DNA of 64,000 bases from Protea cynaroides (lineage: Eukaryota > Streptophyta > Magnoliopsida > Proteales > Proteaceae): the NCBI GenBank assembly GCA_028583415.1, contig CM053269.1:39793016-39857015 (forward strand), written 5' to 3'. Position 1 is the stretch's first letter, and every line of letters begins with the position of its first letter. The position numbers were made by a program, and so were the translations under genes. The notes beneath the pieces are model-generated. The model was not told the DNA's origin. It was given only the letters and a program-made list of their open reading frames with translations, and made no database searches. Positions 24,771 through 36,239 of this stretch are shown piece by piece.

Positions 24771-24843
24771 GCCCGTCTAGCTCAGTTGGTAGAGCGCAAG
24801 GCTCTTAACCTTGTGGTCGTGGGTTCGAGCCCCACGGTGGGCG
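24771..24843 (+). tRNA. tRNA-Lys (anticodon CUU)
   Basis: 73 nt with a paired acceptor stem (GCCCGTC with GGTGGGCG end pairing), D arm AGCTCAGTTGGTAGAGC, anticodon stem-loop CAAGG-CTCTTAA-CCTTG giving anticodon CTT, variable loop, and T arm GTGGGTTCGAGCCCCAC (B box GGTTCGAGCCC). No intron. The CCA end is absent, as expected of a nuclear gene. Only GTGGTTT separates it from the next tRNA; there is no run of four or more T after it. Confidence 0.97.
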
Positions 24844-24850
24844 GTGGTTT

Positions 24851-24890
24851 GTTGAGATGGCCGAGTTGGTCTAAGGCGCCAGATTAAGGT

Positions 24891-24923
<33 letters not shown>

Positions 24924-24930
24924 TCTCAAC
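24851..24930 (+). tRNA. tRNA-Leu (anticodon AAG)
   Basis: 80 nt with acceptor stem GTTGAGA/TCTCAAC, D arm TGGCCGAGTTGGTCTAAGGC, anticodon stem-loop CCAGA-TTAAGGT-TCTGG giving anticodon AAG, a long class II variable arm (TCCGAAAGGGC), and T arm GTGGGTTCAAATCCCAC. No intron. It is followed by ATTTCATATTTTTATTTTTT, which contains T5 and T6 runs that would serve as the RNA polymerase III terminator. Confidence 0.97.
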
Positions 24931-25025
24931 ATTTCATATTTTTATTTTTTCATTTTCATCCATGAGATGATCTTCACCGTGCATCACCATAATTGGCTTG
25001 GATAATTCTGGATGCAATGCTTAAG

Positions 25026-25545
25026 ACCATTAAGCCAACCAATTGTTAAATATACATGTAAAATATCAACACTGAAAACAAACCAGCCCAATAATGGTCT
25101 AATAGAGCCCATTAAGCGTTAACTTGTTGCCACGTATACATATGATAAACCGAAACTGTATCAAAACCATTTTTTTTTTACTAGATCGAAATTGGGTTGG
25201 GGTATATAGGACCAATAATATCGCCTTATAACCAATATCTTATCCCCTTATTGTTTGTTGAACCCGTATGGGAACCCGGACGGGCCAATATTGGTTGACA
25301 CATGACTGTTACAGACCGAAATTTTCTGACACGTGACCAATACTAGCCATTACCAACCGCTACTTGATTGGTACCAAAAAAGTACGATGCATTAGCATAT
25401 GACCGATAAAAAACTATTAAGTCAACATATAATTAAATATACATGTAGGAAACTAACATTGAAAACAAACCAACCCGATAATTGCCCAATAGATCCCATT
25501 AAGGCTAGACTAACTTGTTACTATATATACATATGGTAAAGTGAG
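25026..25545. repeat. Direct repeat pair, ~125 bp (25026 and 25417)
   Basis: Segment 25026-25153 (TAAATATACATGTAAAATAT, AAAACAAACCAGCCCAATAA, CATTAAGCGTTAACTTGTTG) recurs diverged at 25417-25543. A further short piece (AGGACCAATAATATCGCCTT at 25208) recurs at 27564. They are fragments of an unnamed dispersed repeat. Confidence 0.6.
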
Positions 25546-26343
25546 GGTGCAATTTTTGGATCGGAACTGTTTACCAAAATCGAACTGGACCGTTTACACC
25601 GAAACAGGGAGACCGTTTAGTAAATGGTTCGATTTTGGTTTGGATTTTCAGACCGTTTACTTAATTGGTTTGATTCGATTTTAAACCATTTAAACAACGG
25701 TATCAAGCCAATTATACATCGGTTAAACCGTTTTATAATGAACCATTTAAACCATTGAATGCCTTTATCAAGTTATCCTATCCCTAACTCTAAACAACTA
25801 AACTAGCTAAACAATAAACAAAGGGCAGCTAAAGCTTTAAAATACTGATATTTCTTCTTCAAAAAATTCATATTCAATTCCATGGGGATCATGTTTTCAT
25901 GGAACAAGTGATTGATTTTCTTTCTAATTTTAAGTTATATAAGGTTACTGTTATGTTTTTTTGGGTTTGTATTGAAAAAATCAAAACTGTAAACTCAACA
26001 TGATTTGGTTGTTGTATTTGGTAGTTTATTCAATTATATTTCCAATAAGATGGATATCTTATTCAGTTACATTTTCAATAAGATAGATATTGTAGTTTAT
26101 TGTTTTATTAGAGAAATTATTTTGGTACACTTTGGGGTCAACAATATATCCATCAAAAAAGATAGTGTAGGATTGCAAGAAGATGTATATATGAAAAACT
26201 GATTAAAAACCGATGCATTAAAATGTTTATGAACCGTAAACAAAATCTATTAATGAAAAATCGTTTAAAAACCGACATACCAAAACTAATCGATTTTGAT
26301 TTCAATTTTTTAGTTAATCGATTCGGTTTTAGTTTTACCCTCT
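25546..26343. mobile_element. Possible MITE related to the 23471 element
   Basis: It starts GAGGGTGCAATTTTTGG and ends GTTTTAGTTTTACCCTC. Many AAACCGTTT and CGGTTTTA words are shared with 23471-24014. Target duplication not clear; noncoding. Confidence 0.5.
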
Positions 26344-26599
26344 AATACATTGTACTGTACTAGACCAGACCTTTAACGGATTATAAACCTTTTAACACCG
26401 TTATGGTAAACCAGATGGATAAAAAAAAAAAAAAAAAAAACTCCCCACCAATTCAACCTACCTACCCTATCTTTGCCCATAATGTCAACCGCCTCTCGTA
26501 ACTATTAAGTTCTCTAATGGAAAGAACCGATAAGTCTATGTTACCCTTGTAAAAAGACTAGACTTTTCCTATTAAAAAATAAATAAATAAAAAATTTGA

Positions 26600-27130
26600 G
26601 TCTACCAACCTTACTACGGCAGCGAAGGTTCAGGCTCAGGATCAACTCATCGCTCTGACTGGTAGAGCTCCTGCGCTATCCTTGCCAGAAATGTCGACTC
26701 TCAGCAACGAAACACTGAGACCACCGGTGGTGATTTCTCTCACCATCTCCCACTACATTTCTCAAATATCTCTTCTCGGGACCACTACAAGCCCTTAAGC
26801 AAGTGACCAAAACCCTTCCATCTAAACAATTGGACCTCAGGACTCATCGGTCCAATGTATCTACTGACCTGACTCCGGCAGCAAAGGTTCAGGCTTAGGA
26901 TCAACTCGTCGCTCTTGCGCTATCCTCGCCAGTAAAGTCTTCTCTCAGCAACGAAACACCGAGACCATCGGCAACGCCGAAATCACCACCCTTAATGGCC
27001 ACAAAATCCTAGATCTGGTCCCTCTCTCCCATCTCTCCAAACCTTTGACCATCACAGATCTCTCCTTGCTCCTATGTACAGTGAATAGAAGCATTCTTCT
27101 GCAGGCAACCGGCAATGGCAACTAAGAAAG
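26600..27130 (+). pseudogene. Duplicated coding-like remnant, unknown family
   Basis: AGCGAAGGTTCAGGCTCAGG followed by ATCAACTCATCGCTCT (26629) recurs as AGCAAAGGTTCAGGCTTAGG and ATCAACTCGTCGCTCT (26880), about 250 bp apart. After each copy comes GCAACGAAACACYGAGACC. The composition is GC-richer and codon-like, but no frame stays open and I do not recognise the protein. It could be a processed-gene fragment or transposon debris. Confidence 0.35.
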
Positions 27131-27879
27131 TTGCTGAAAATCCAGAAATAAAAAAAAAGGAAGAAGAGCAAAAGAAAATAGACTAGGAAATCGAAGACGG
27201 TAAAAAAAAAAAAAAACCTAAAAAACCTATTGACTTTATCTTCTCTGGTCTTAATTCTGGCCTTTGTGTCAACAGTGATGGTGGAGGTCGCATGTAGGCC
27301 GCCACAATTCTGACACCGGGCTTCATTTTAACTTAAATTACAAAAAGGCCAACATGATATTTTATAAGTCCAAGGGTAATATTGTCAGTAAAAACACATC
27401 TCATCGCATAATGGATTGATAGGGTATTGATACTTATTTTTCAAATTAGGGGAGACGGTTGACATTATGAAACAAGATGGGGGTGGTTGAATTATGAACA
27501 TACCTCAAGAGGGGTGGCTGAAATTTTTCCAAAAATTTATTGGACTATAATTTGGGTAGTGTATAGGACCAATAATATTCCTTTATAACCAATACCTTAT
27601 CCTTTGCGGAATGAAGTTTGAATAAAGATTGAGTTGAGTTCTAGTAACCACCCCTGCACTCCTCCCAAAACAAATCCTAATTAGAGTTTTGTGTTATAGA
27701 TTATAGGAGGGCATATATGTCATAATAATTAAGTTGATTGGATTGGATATAGGCGAAGTCATATGGCTTTGACGTAAAATTTTACGTATAATATTTTATA
27801 TGTCAATTTTTTTTAATAATTATTTCCAAGAGGTTAAAAAAAAAAAAAAAAAAAAACTCTCTCCCTTCCCTCTTAGGCT

Positions 27880-28560
27880 TTACAGTGTTAAGACCATTCA
27901 GAACGAAATCAATCAATCTACTGGTGGCATCTCATGAATCAAATAGTAGGAAGCCACATGCCCACATCTGAAAGGCATCAGACCGTACATGACTCTATGC
28001 CCGCAGGTAGTAATATTCAGTGTACGGGAAGTCAGCCCGAGAGGATAACTATCAAGTAACCCACCTCAAGGCGGTTACCTCCACGTGTCGCCCCCTCCAT
28101 ACAAGTTGAAACGTGCTCTATTGCTTCACAGAAGTATCTTAGGCAGTTATAGATGATCTGGCCATGGGATCTTTATCAGACGACCATTCAATAATCCTAT
28201 ACCACCATGGTTCCTCCATTTGGGGGAAGAATGTACATGATAACTCCCTATCCACTACGACCCCATGAGATCTCGGATGGAGTCCTTGGATCAATGCAAC
28301 AACAGGGAGACATTCTCAGGTCACTCCATGTTCTATAAATACCCTTATACCGAAGATAAGGGGATGAAAACTTTTACACAATCTAGCTTTCACCGAGTGT
28401 GCTACCAAAAGCCTTTTCAATCTGAACTCAATCTCTATTTCCTGAGTTCATTTGCTTATCGCCCTTGATGAGTTGATAGAGGCATTAGAGCAGTCTCTGG
28501 ATTATCCAACCCGTCCAATTCGATTGTCTTTTTTCTTGTGTGACAGGTGTCTCAATCAAA
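27880..28560 (+). mobile_element. Candidate LTR fragment (TATA and leader)
   Basis: A TATA box TTCTATAAATACCCTTATA (28331) follows a GC-richer upstream zone (28000-28320) and precedes a leader ending near 28500, the layout of plant gypsy LTRs. No coding part, PBS or LTR ends could be assigned. Confidence 0.35.
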
Positions 28561-28859
28561 ATCGATCAAATACCGGCGATAAATTTATCAAATACAGGCG
28601 ATAAGACACGGAAATAGTAACCGTGAACTATAAAAAGATAAAGAAAATGATGAAAGAAAAGAACTTGAGAGGAAAGAGAGGAAGCAAAAAACCGCAAGAG
28701 AAAGAAGGAAAAGAAAAAGAAGGAGAAGAATGAGAGCAAAATTAACAATAATTTCAAGTAAGATCTTAGATTTGAATCAAAGATTAAATAGCAATTTAAT
28801 ATCAAATTTGAGATCAGTTTAATGACAGATCATAGATTTGTAATTACAATTTTTTATCA

Positions 28860-29540
28860 GTCTATGTCAGATTTAAGATCAGTAATATTACAGCCAAAGA
28901 TCTTATAATAGTTCCATCCATAGATCATATTGGTATACCTAGATTTCATATCAGCTTATAGGATCGATTGACATCAGTATATATTCAGTCTAGATGTATA
29001 TTCAGCTCAGACCTAATATCACTATATTAATTTCAACCTCTTTACCAGATTTTTAAACTTCTATTTTCATATCAGTATATATTATACATATAGGTTTTAT
29101 AACAATTTTTATATGCAGATTTTTATACCAGCACACTATATGTTTCAATCTAGACTTATATGTATCAGTCCATATATCTCAGAGTAGATTTCTTCAATAT
29201 ATATGACAGTTTCAGATTACATGTCAGTCCATATATTTCATTCCAGATTATATCAATTTATTTATTTTAGTCCAGATTTTATCAGTTTATCTATTTCAAT
29301 CCAGATTTATGTCAATCCAGATTTATGTTAGTCCAGATTTATAACAATCCAGATTTTATATTACAATGTATATCTCAGTTTATGCATTAGATTTTAGATT
29401 AATCCATATACCAGATTTATTACATATCAGTTAATATAATAAATTTTATCAGTATTATACTAGCAGATTATTTATCAGATTTATCTTCATCAATATCTAT
29501 TTATCATCTCAAATTCCTAGTATTAGTTTTATGATAGATT
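28860..29540. repeat. Degenerate ~20-bp repeats (CAGATTTAT)
   Basis: The words AGTCCAGATTTAT, AATCCAGATTTATG and ATATCAGTCCATATA recur every 16-22 bp, clearest at 29270-29360. The unit is too diverged for an exact count. The array abuts the truncated gag start of the copia at 29544. Confidence 0.7.
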
Positions 29541-29543
29541 ATC

Positions 29544-29571
29544 TATTATCAACAGTGCTGGAACTAGTCAT
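29544..29571 (-). pseudogene. Second copia gag start (truncated)
   Basis: The minus strand starts MTSSSTVDN at 29571, identical to the first residues of the gag at 48195, then is cut off by the CAGATTTAT repeats. It follows its own leader and primer binding site, so it is the start of a second element in tandem. Confidence 0.75.
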
Positions 29572-29685
29572 GATAAATGATTTAAAAGAATAACAAGAGA
29601 AATAACAACTTATCAGAGTATGCGGGCAGCAGACCACGACGAGAGCGAACAAAGTGCCTTAAACACCACGATCAGATCTGTATCC

Positions 29686-29697
29686 GCTCTGATACCA
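29686..29697 (-). promoter_or_regulatory. Copia primer binding site (left)
   Basis: On the minus strand TGGTATCAGAGC directly follows the LTR end TTAACA. This is complementary to the 3' end of initiator tRNA-Met, the usual plant copia primer. Confidence 0.85.
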
Positions 29698-30046
29698 TGT
29701 TAACTTATGCATAAAGGAAAGACAAAAAAATATTTACGTGGTTCGAACTTCTACCACCAAAGTTTACTCCACGGTGAAAATTCCCAAGTTTTTCATGCTT
29801 CTTCGGGAGATTTATTATCCTTTAAATAGAAGAAATAAAACAAGAGAAACTATTTATAGATAGTAATATAATCCACACAATTTGTACACCAATCAAATCA
29901 GCTACTAAACTTTCATTCTATAAGATATCTTACCACAATCACCTATCCATCAACCAAATTATCCATCTTGCATCAATCACACCAACCAGCTTTCCTTCAA
30001 TAGAAGATCTTATCACGATCATGCTCAATCTAGCATGATCATTATC
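29698..30046 (-). mobile_element. Copia LTR (left, lacks first 9 bp)
   Basis: Closely matches the right LTR at 48323-48680 in the same orientation, with TATA-like CTATAAATAG (minus strand, about 29850). It lacks the terminal TGTTAGCTG: at 30047 the sequence changes directly into the RNase H tail (ADVF). It is therefore the 3' LTR of the copia at 30047-48680 and the 5' LTR of the truncated unit at 29544. Confidence 0.85.
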
Positions 30047-30279
30047 GAACACATCTGCGAGCTGATCCTCACTCCGGATATAAGGTGTAAGACCCGTATC
30101 AAACTAACCCGGTCTTACCACCTTGAACCAGGTCTACCCATCATGGTCGAGCCAAATGGATCAAGTGCGTGAGGGAGATCGCGATCCCAGGTATTAAACT
30201 GACCCAAAAACACTAAAATAAGGGGTAGGATCGCATACCCAGCAAGGCAGGGTCGGACTCCCCAGTATAAAAGTCAGAC

Positions 30280-30680
30280 CCTGAGTTTTTAACCGGGGGT
30301 CGAACATTTTAGAACCAGGGGTCGACGGGATCTCCGACCCCCTCATCGACCCCCAGTCTGCCGACAGAAATCGTGAATTAGGAACTTTCTAAATTTCAAT
30401 GGGATTCTTTCCTAATCTCAATGGAACTTATTTTGGGAGTTTCTACTCCATAAATAGGACGTCCCTAAGCCTCTTTCACTCCTTTTAGAACTTTGACTAA
30501 ACCCACAGGGGGTCGCACGGGGGGTCGATGGCCAATCGACCCTACCAGACCCTAACAATCGACCTTACCAAACCCTAACAATCGACCCCCAGTGTTCGGG
30601 AAGTCCAGAATCTGGGTGGTAGCAACCAGGGTCGATGGAACCTCCGACCCTGACATCGACTCCCAGTTGACAGCATGCTT
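30280..30680. repeat. GGGGTCGA / TCGACCCC cluster in solo LTR
   Basis: At least a dozen copies of GGGTCGA, TCGACCC or CTCCGACCC lie on both strands within 400 bp. Several pair as inverted repeats. The zone is GC-richer than the rest of the LTR. Confidence 0.75.
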
Positions 30681-31605
30681 TTAAAATCAGAATTAATTCT
30701 AATTAAATTCTATCGACTTGATTAGGTCTTCTAGTGATATAATATTGATATTTAGTTGATTCTTAAAGCCTGAAAGAGGATCTACGATCAAGCAAAGGTG
30801 AGGAAACAAGACCTAAACTAATTGGTTAATAATAAACTATTTTATTCTTGAGTCCAATGCCATGATTGATTCTATGCGTGTATGCTTGTTATGTGCATTC
30901 AACATATCATCCAATATTTTTATTATTACTGTTCATGTATATTTAAATTATTGTTTATAACATGATGATGATGATGAGGATATGAATTGACATGTGAATG
31001 TATGTGTGTGGTTAGTGTGCTTGATGCGAGTGAGTATCAGGGGGGGTGTCATAGGCCGGGCCTCAGCACTCTAGCTCTATCTCTAACTCAAGTCTTGTCC
31101 ACTGACATCGTCGTATCGCCATTACCTTAGCAGAACTATTACGTCGTAGTGTATGAGGGGAGGTGGTCTCGGACCGTGTAGTCTCTGACTCTACTGGGGG
31201 GTCTTAGCCCTATCTCTATGGACGGATTGAGGGATGCTAGGGTGAGGCCTTGGACACACTGATTGGTATTAGGATTGGTTAGTTGCGAGCCCAGTTTGCA
31301 AGCCCTCGCCAGCAGGGGCTTACGTGTTGGTATAGGTAGAGTATTAGGGGAAGTGTCATAGGCCGGGCCTCAGCACTTTAGCTCTATCTCTTTTCCATGA
31401 TGGGTGCATGTGGGACGACGAGTAATCGGGTTATTTGGGCGGCTTCACACACTCGTGTATAGAGGTGCGGCGGCCACCTATCCTTTCTATAGCATATTGC
31501 AAACTTATTTACCAGACCAAAGATATGAATTGAATGCATGCATATGTTTGTTGTATTGTTTTGTTTGTTCACTGAGCCATGATGTGTCCTCACCCTCTCA
31601 ACGTC

Positions 31606-31751
31606 GAATATTTTTAGTTGATGATGCAGGTACCACTATTGAAGATTATATGAGTGCTCCGGTGTACGTGCGTGTTGCTACAATGGAAGCCGAAGACTTA
31701 GTGGATACGCATGACTCCTCATGCGAGTGCAACTCATGCATATTTGATTAG
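31606..31751 (+). other. LTR short ORF (conserved peptide)
   Basis: The end of an open frame that starts at 31404. Its C-terminal part reads DDAGTTIEDYMSAPVYVRVA, then DTHDSSCECNSCIFD and stop. The gypsy LTRs carry a related frame in the same sense relative to the LTR (DVDAGYTVDDYVNAPAYGDV, then DEHDASCECPF). No known domain is recognised; it may or may not be translated. Confidence 0.5.
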
Positions 31752-31983
31752 ATTTTTCATTTAAATTTATTAAGGAAATGTAATTGATATTTTATTTACT
31801 TATGTCTCATTTGATACAACATAATTTGATACTTTATTTATGATTATCACAATTAGATTCCTCAGTTCATTTACTCTAAAACTTCCGCTATTGTGTATTT
31901 ATTCTGATTATGGTTGTGGGTGTGCGTGGTTTTATTTTCAATGGACATAGCCTATTAGAGATCCTGGTTGAACTGTTAGTTTA

Positions 31984-34900
31984 TTAACGGTTCATCACAC
32001 CATTCTGAATGGTGCAGAATTGGGGTGTGACATAAGGAGTCTCAATGGTGTTATCCTGGATTTTTTCACGCACAAAGTGGCAATCCACCTCTATATGTTT
32101 GGCCTGTTCATGAAAGACAGGATTAGAAGCAATATAAGTGGCTACTTGATTGTCACAATATAGTTGCATCGAATGGTCAGAAGTCTCAAGATCCAATTGA
32201 CGTAACAAAGCTCGAAGCCAGACGAGTTCACTAGTAGTGGAAGCCATTGCCCTATATTCTGCTTCAGTGCTAGAACGAGCCACAACATATTGTTTCTTAC
32301 TTTTCCACATGACCAAATTGCCACCCATAAAGGTGCAAAATCCAGTAGTGGATTTTCTGTCTAAGGGACTTCCAGCCCAGTCAGATACAGTGTAACCCAT
32401 AATTATCGTGTGATTGTGTTTCCACATCCAAATACCTCTTCCCGGACAAGATTTCAGGTAGCGTAGGATGCGGTCAATAAGTTCCATATCTCCTTCAGTA
32501 GGTGCTTGCATAAACTGACTGACATAACTTACTGCATCAGAAATGTCAGGCCTGGTAATTGCTAAGTATATTAGTCTTCCCACTAAGCGTTGAAAGCGGC
32601 TGCTGTCTTGTAATGGAGTAGTAACAGTGAGAAATTTACTATTATAGTCTATGGGGGAATTGGCAGGTTTGGCACCGAGCTTTCCGGTCTCTTTCAAGAG
32701 ATCCAAAGTATACTTTCTTTGAGAGATAAATAAACCCTTAGTCGATGTGGCTACTTCAATTTCGAGAAAGTATCATAATTTTCCTAGATCCTTGATGTCA
32801 AATTTCTCATTCAAATATTGTTTGAGAGCCACTATGTCATAGAGATTATCACCAGTGATGACAATGTCATCAACATAAACCAACACAACAATGATGCCGT
32901 TGGTGTTCCTTCTAACAAACATCGATGAATCAGACATACTCCGACGAAAGCCAAAACTTATAAGAGCAGTACTCAACTTACCATACCTTGCCTGTAGAGA
33001 CTGTTTAAGCCCATAAATGGCTTTGTTGAGCTTACATACGACTCCAGCTTGATGTTCTAAGGGATGACCAGGAGGAGTGGTCATGTATACTTCTTCTTCT
33101 AAGCCCCCTTGCAAGAATGTATTTTTCACGTCCATTTGAAATAAAGACCAACCACAGTTTACTACTACTAACATTAACACTCTCACAGTATTCATTTTCA
33201 CGACCGGAGCAAAGGTTTCTTTGTAGTCAACTCCATATGTTTGTGTATAACCTTGGGCAACAAGTCTTGCCTTGTGTCTTTCAATAGATCCATCACTTTT
33301 GTACTTGATCTTGCATACCCATTGTAACCTAACAGGACGCTTTCCGGCGGGTAGACGTACTATGTCCCAAGTGTGGTTTCTATCGAGAGCTGAAAGCTCA
33401 TCATTCATGGCCTTAATCCATACAGAAGAAACCTTAGCCTCAACAAAATTAATTGGTTCACTGTGAGAATCAACTGCTGTCAAGAATGCCAAAAATTCAG
33501 AAGAAACATTGTCATAGAAAACATGTTGTTGAATTGGATATTCAACAGTATGATAGGTGAAGTAATCTCGTAATCTAGTAGAAGGTTGTGACACCCGAGT
33601 AGATCTTCTTACTGGCATCGGTAGATCGGGACTTTCTTCAACTGTTTCTGTTTCTGCAGGAACGGCTTCAACAGGGTGAGGATGATCTACAATAGGATGA
33701 TCACCATGATCACTAAATTCACCATTGTTGCCTTTGTCACTATTGTCACCATGTACAAGAGGTATGGGAAGAGTAAATTCACCATAGTCAGTATCAATCT
33801 CCTCTTGAATTTTGGTCCTGCTAGGAAAGAAGAGGTGACGCTCAGTAAAAAGACATCATGAGAAATGTATATTTTTCGAACGCAAGGATCATAGCAGCGA
33901 TAATCCTTTTTAACAGAAGAATATCCCAACAAAATGCATTTGTGGGCCCGAGGATCCAGCTTTCCACCTGCTTGAGAATGAACATAACAAATACACTCAA
34001 ACACACGAAGGTGGGAAAAATCAATGGAGCTATCGTAAAGAACCTCCATAAGGGATTTGGCGTGTAAGGTTTGACTTGGTGGTCAATTAATCAAATAACA
34101 GCTGGTGAGAATAGCATCGGCCCAATAGGACTTGGGAATATGCCAATGAAAAAGAAGTGATCGTATTACTTCAAGGAGATGACAATTTTTACGCTCGGCA
34201 ATGCCATTCTGTTGAGGGGTACCAACATAGGATGTTTGGTGACTAACAACTAGAACTTTAAGAAATGACTCAAATGAGGTATTGGTATATTTGGTGTCAT
34301 TATCAGTCCTCAATTATTTTATGGGAGTACCAAATTGAGTTTAAACCATGCAACAAAATTCCTGAAAAACTTGTAACACTTCATTTTTAGAGCGTAAATA
34401 AATACAACCAAATAGATCTAGATTTATCATCAATAAAGGTGACAAAGTATCTAAAACCATCCCGAGAGTCAATTGGAGCAGGACCCCAAACATCAGAATG
34501 AATTAATTCAAACAATTCAGTGGAAGTATGATTACGAGTGGGGAAAGGTAATCTATGTTGCTTGGAATAATGACATGTCTCACAAGTACTAGAATCAAGA
34601 GACAATGAGGGATTAAGGGAATGGAGGACAGAATCAGATGGGTGACCCATTCGCCAATGCCATAGCTATGAGTCCTTAGATGAATTTTGTTGAACAACCA
34701 ATGCTGCAGGAGAATAGTCCAAAATGTAAACACCTTGAAGGAATCGACCTTCATCAATCGTCTTCCCAGTGAACCTGTCCTGAAATATGACCTTGTTGGG
34801 AAAAAACATAACAATGCAATGTAGGTCTTTAGTAATCTTGCTGACAGATAATAGGTTAGAAGATAGAGAAGGTACAAAAAAAACATCAACGGTATTTGAA

Positions 34901-35459
34901 AAAATACTGATTTTTTCAATCCCTTCAATAGGAACCTTTGCACCATTAGCCATGGTAATAAACCGCCGGTGACCATTATCATGACGAATATCAAATAAAA
35001 AAATGCAATGAGCAACACATATGATCAGTAGCCCCCAAATCTATGATAAAACAATCTTTAGTAAAAACAGACAGAGCAAGAGAGGCATTACCAGATGCAG
35101 AAGTCACAGAATTTGTGGTGGAAGTGGGAGTTCCACGTGGCTGCATAAGCTGATGGAGTTGGGCAGCGAATTGTTCAATCGAGAATTGTGGTGTGGACGA
35201 ACTAAGCAGCAATAGGTGTATCTGATCCTTTATCTTTGGGAGGACGCAAGTAAGGATATAAAGACCAACATCTATCCTTGGTATGACCATCCTGATTATA
35301 GTGATCACAACGAAAAGGTGTACGAGAACTGCGTCCTTTTCCTCTCCCTCGAGAGAAAGATCGACCTGTACCACGGGTGTTTCCCTCAATAGTAACATGA
35401 CCATTGGATGAGTGAGCAGAATTTTCAAGGGATTCACTCATCATAGGTTTGTTGCTCAT
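31984..35459 (-). pseudogene. Copia gag-pol, decayed (gag knuckle to RNase H)
   Basis: In order on the minus strand: gag end with a damaged CCHC knuckle (CDHYNQDGHTKDRCW, second Cys lost, about 35330-35270); protease core FIIDLGATDHM where the active-site DSG is DLG (about 35050); GAG-pre-integrase and integrase (ETCHYSKQHR, HSDVWGP, PQQNGIAERK, 34650-34083); reverse transcriptase 33618-32773 (QMDVKNTFLQGG, YVDDIVITGD); RNase H 32706-32040 (VMWKSKKQ, STEAEYRA, CDNQVA, HIEVDCHF). Stops and frameshifts separate most of these, including near 35240, 34660, 34315 and 32765. The frame runs into the solo LTR at 32033 and continues on the other side at 30080-30047. Retrotransposon, not a host gene. 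Confidence 0.9.
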
Positions 35460-35731
35460 TACACGACGATGAATTTTCTCTCATTGAATAGTCGCACAGA
35501 CATTGGTAAATGAAGAAAGAGTAGCACTCATAAGAATTTGACGCTTAAGATCTTTATATTCAGGACGATTACTTGCCAACAATTGAAAAATGCGATCCTG
35601 CTCTTCACGTTGAATGTAAGTATCAATAGATTGGGCAGGAGGGCGGTACTAACGTAACCCATCCCACTTTTTCTTTAAGGTACCAAGATGTTCGGTAAAT
35701 GATTGATTGGGAGGTTGTTCAACATGAGCAA
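35460..35731 (-). pseudogene. Copia gag, central part
   Basis: The minus strand continues the gag frame from 47819 across the gypsy insertion: HVEQPPNQSFTEHLG and KKKWD follow QEIA after the gypsy and one AGCAA copy are removed. This confirms a clean insertion at one site. Confidence 0.85.
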
Positions 35732-36017
35732 TGTCACACCCCAATTCTGATCCAACCAGAATGGTGTGAGTGAACCGTCATTTAACCAACGGTTCACACC
35801 AGGATCTCGAATAGGCCGTGTCCACTCATACAAACCATCACACATAACCACAATCAGAATATAATAGTACAGCGGAAGTTTTTTAAATATAATGAACTGA
35901 GTATCTATTGATAATTAAATAAGTATCCAATTATTCAAATCCAAACATAAAATAAATATCTTTTACATCCCTTTAATATCAAACGAAAATAACTGAAACG
36001 AATAAACAAAAATCCGA

Positions 36018-36239
36018 TCACAGGTACACGTAGAAAGGGCACTCGCATGAAGCGTCATGCTCATCCTCTCCTGCATGTACACTCAAAGCAGCAACGTCAC
36101 CATACGCCGGAGCGTTCACATAGTCGTCAACAGTGTAACCTGCATCAACATCTAAAATAATGTGTACACAAAGGGTGAGCTCACAACTTAGCTCAGTAAG
36201 ACAATCAGATAATTTCACAATATTATGCATGAGTAACAA
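36018..36239 (-). other. LTR short ORF in gypsy 3' LTR
   Basis: A 73-residue sense frame ending ILDVDAGYTVDDYVNAPAYG, then HDASCECPFYVYL and stop. It is open in both LTRs (also 45760-45972) and shares AG-T--DY--AP-Y--VA and HD-SCEC with the solo LTR frame at 31606-31751. No known domain recognised. Confidence 0.5.

Larger units (their letters stand above)
30086..32032 (+). mobile_element. Gypsy solo LTR with target duplication TAAGG
   Basis: It begins TGTAAGACCC and ends GGGGTGTGACA, and is flanked by TAAGG at 30081-30085 and 32033-32037. The ends match those of the gypsy LTRs at 35732 and 45474, in the opposite orientation, but the body is diverged and shorter (1947 bp). No internal region is present, so it is a solo LTR left by LTR-LTR recombination. 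It interrupts the RNase H frame of the copia between ETPY and IRSEDQLADVF. Confidence 0.92.
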
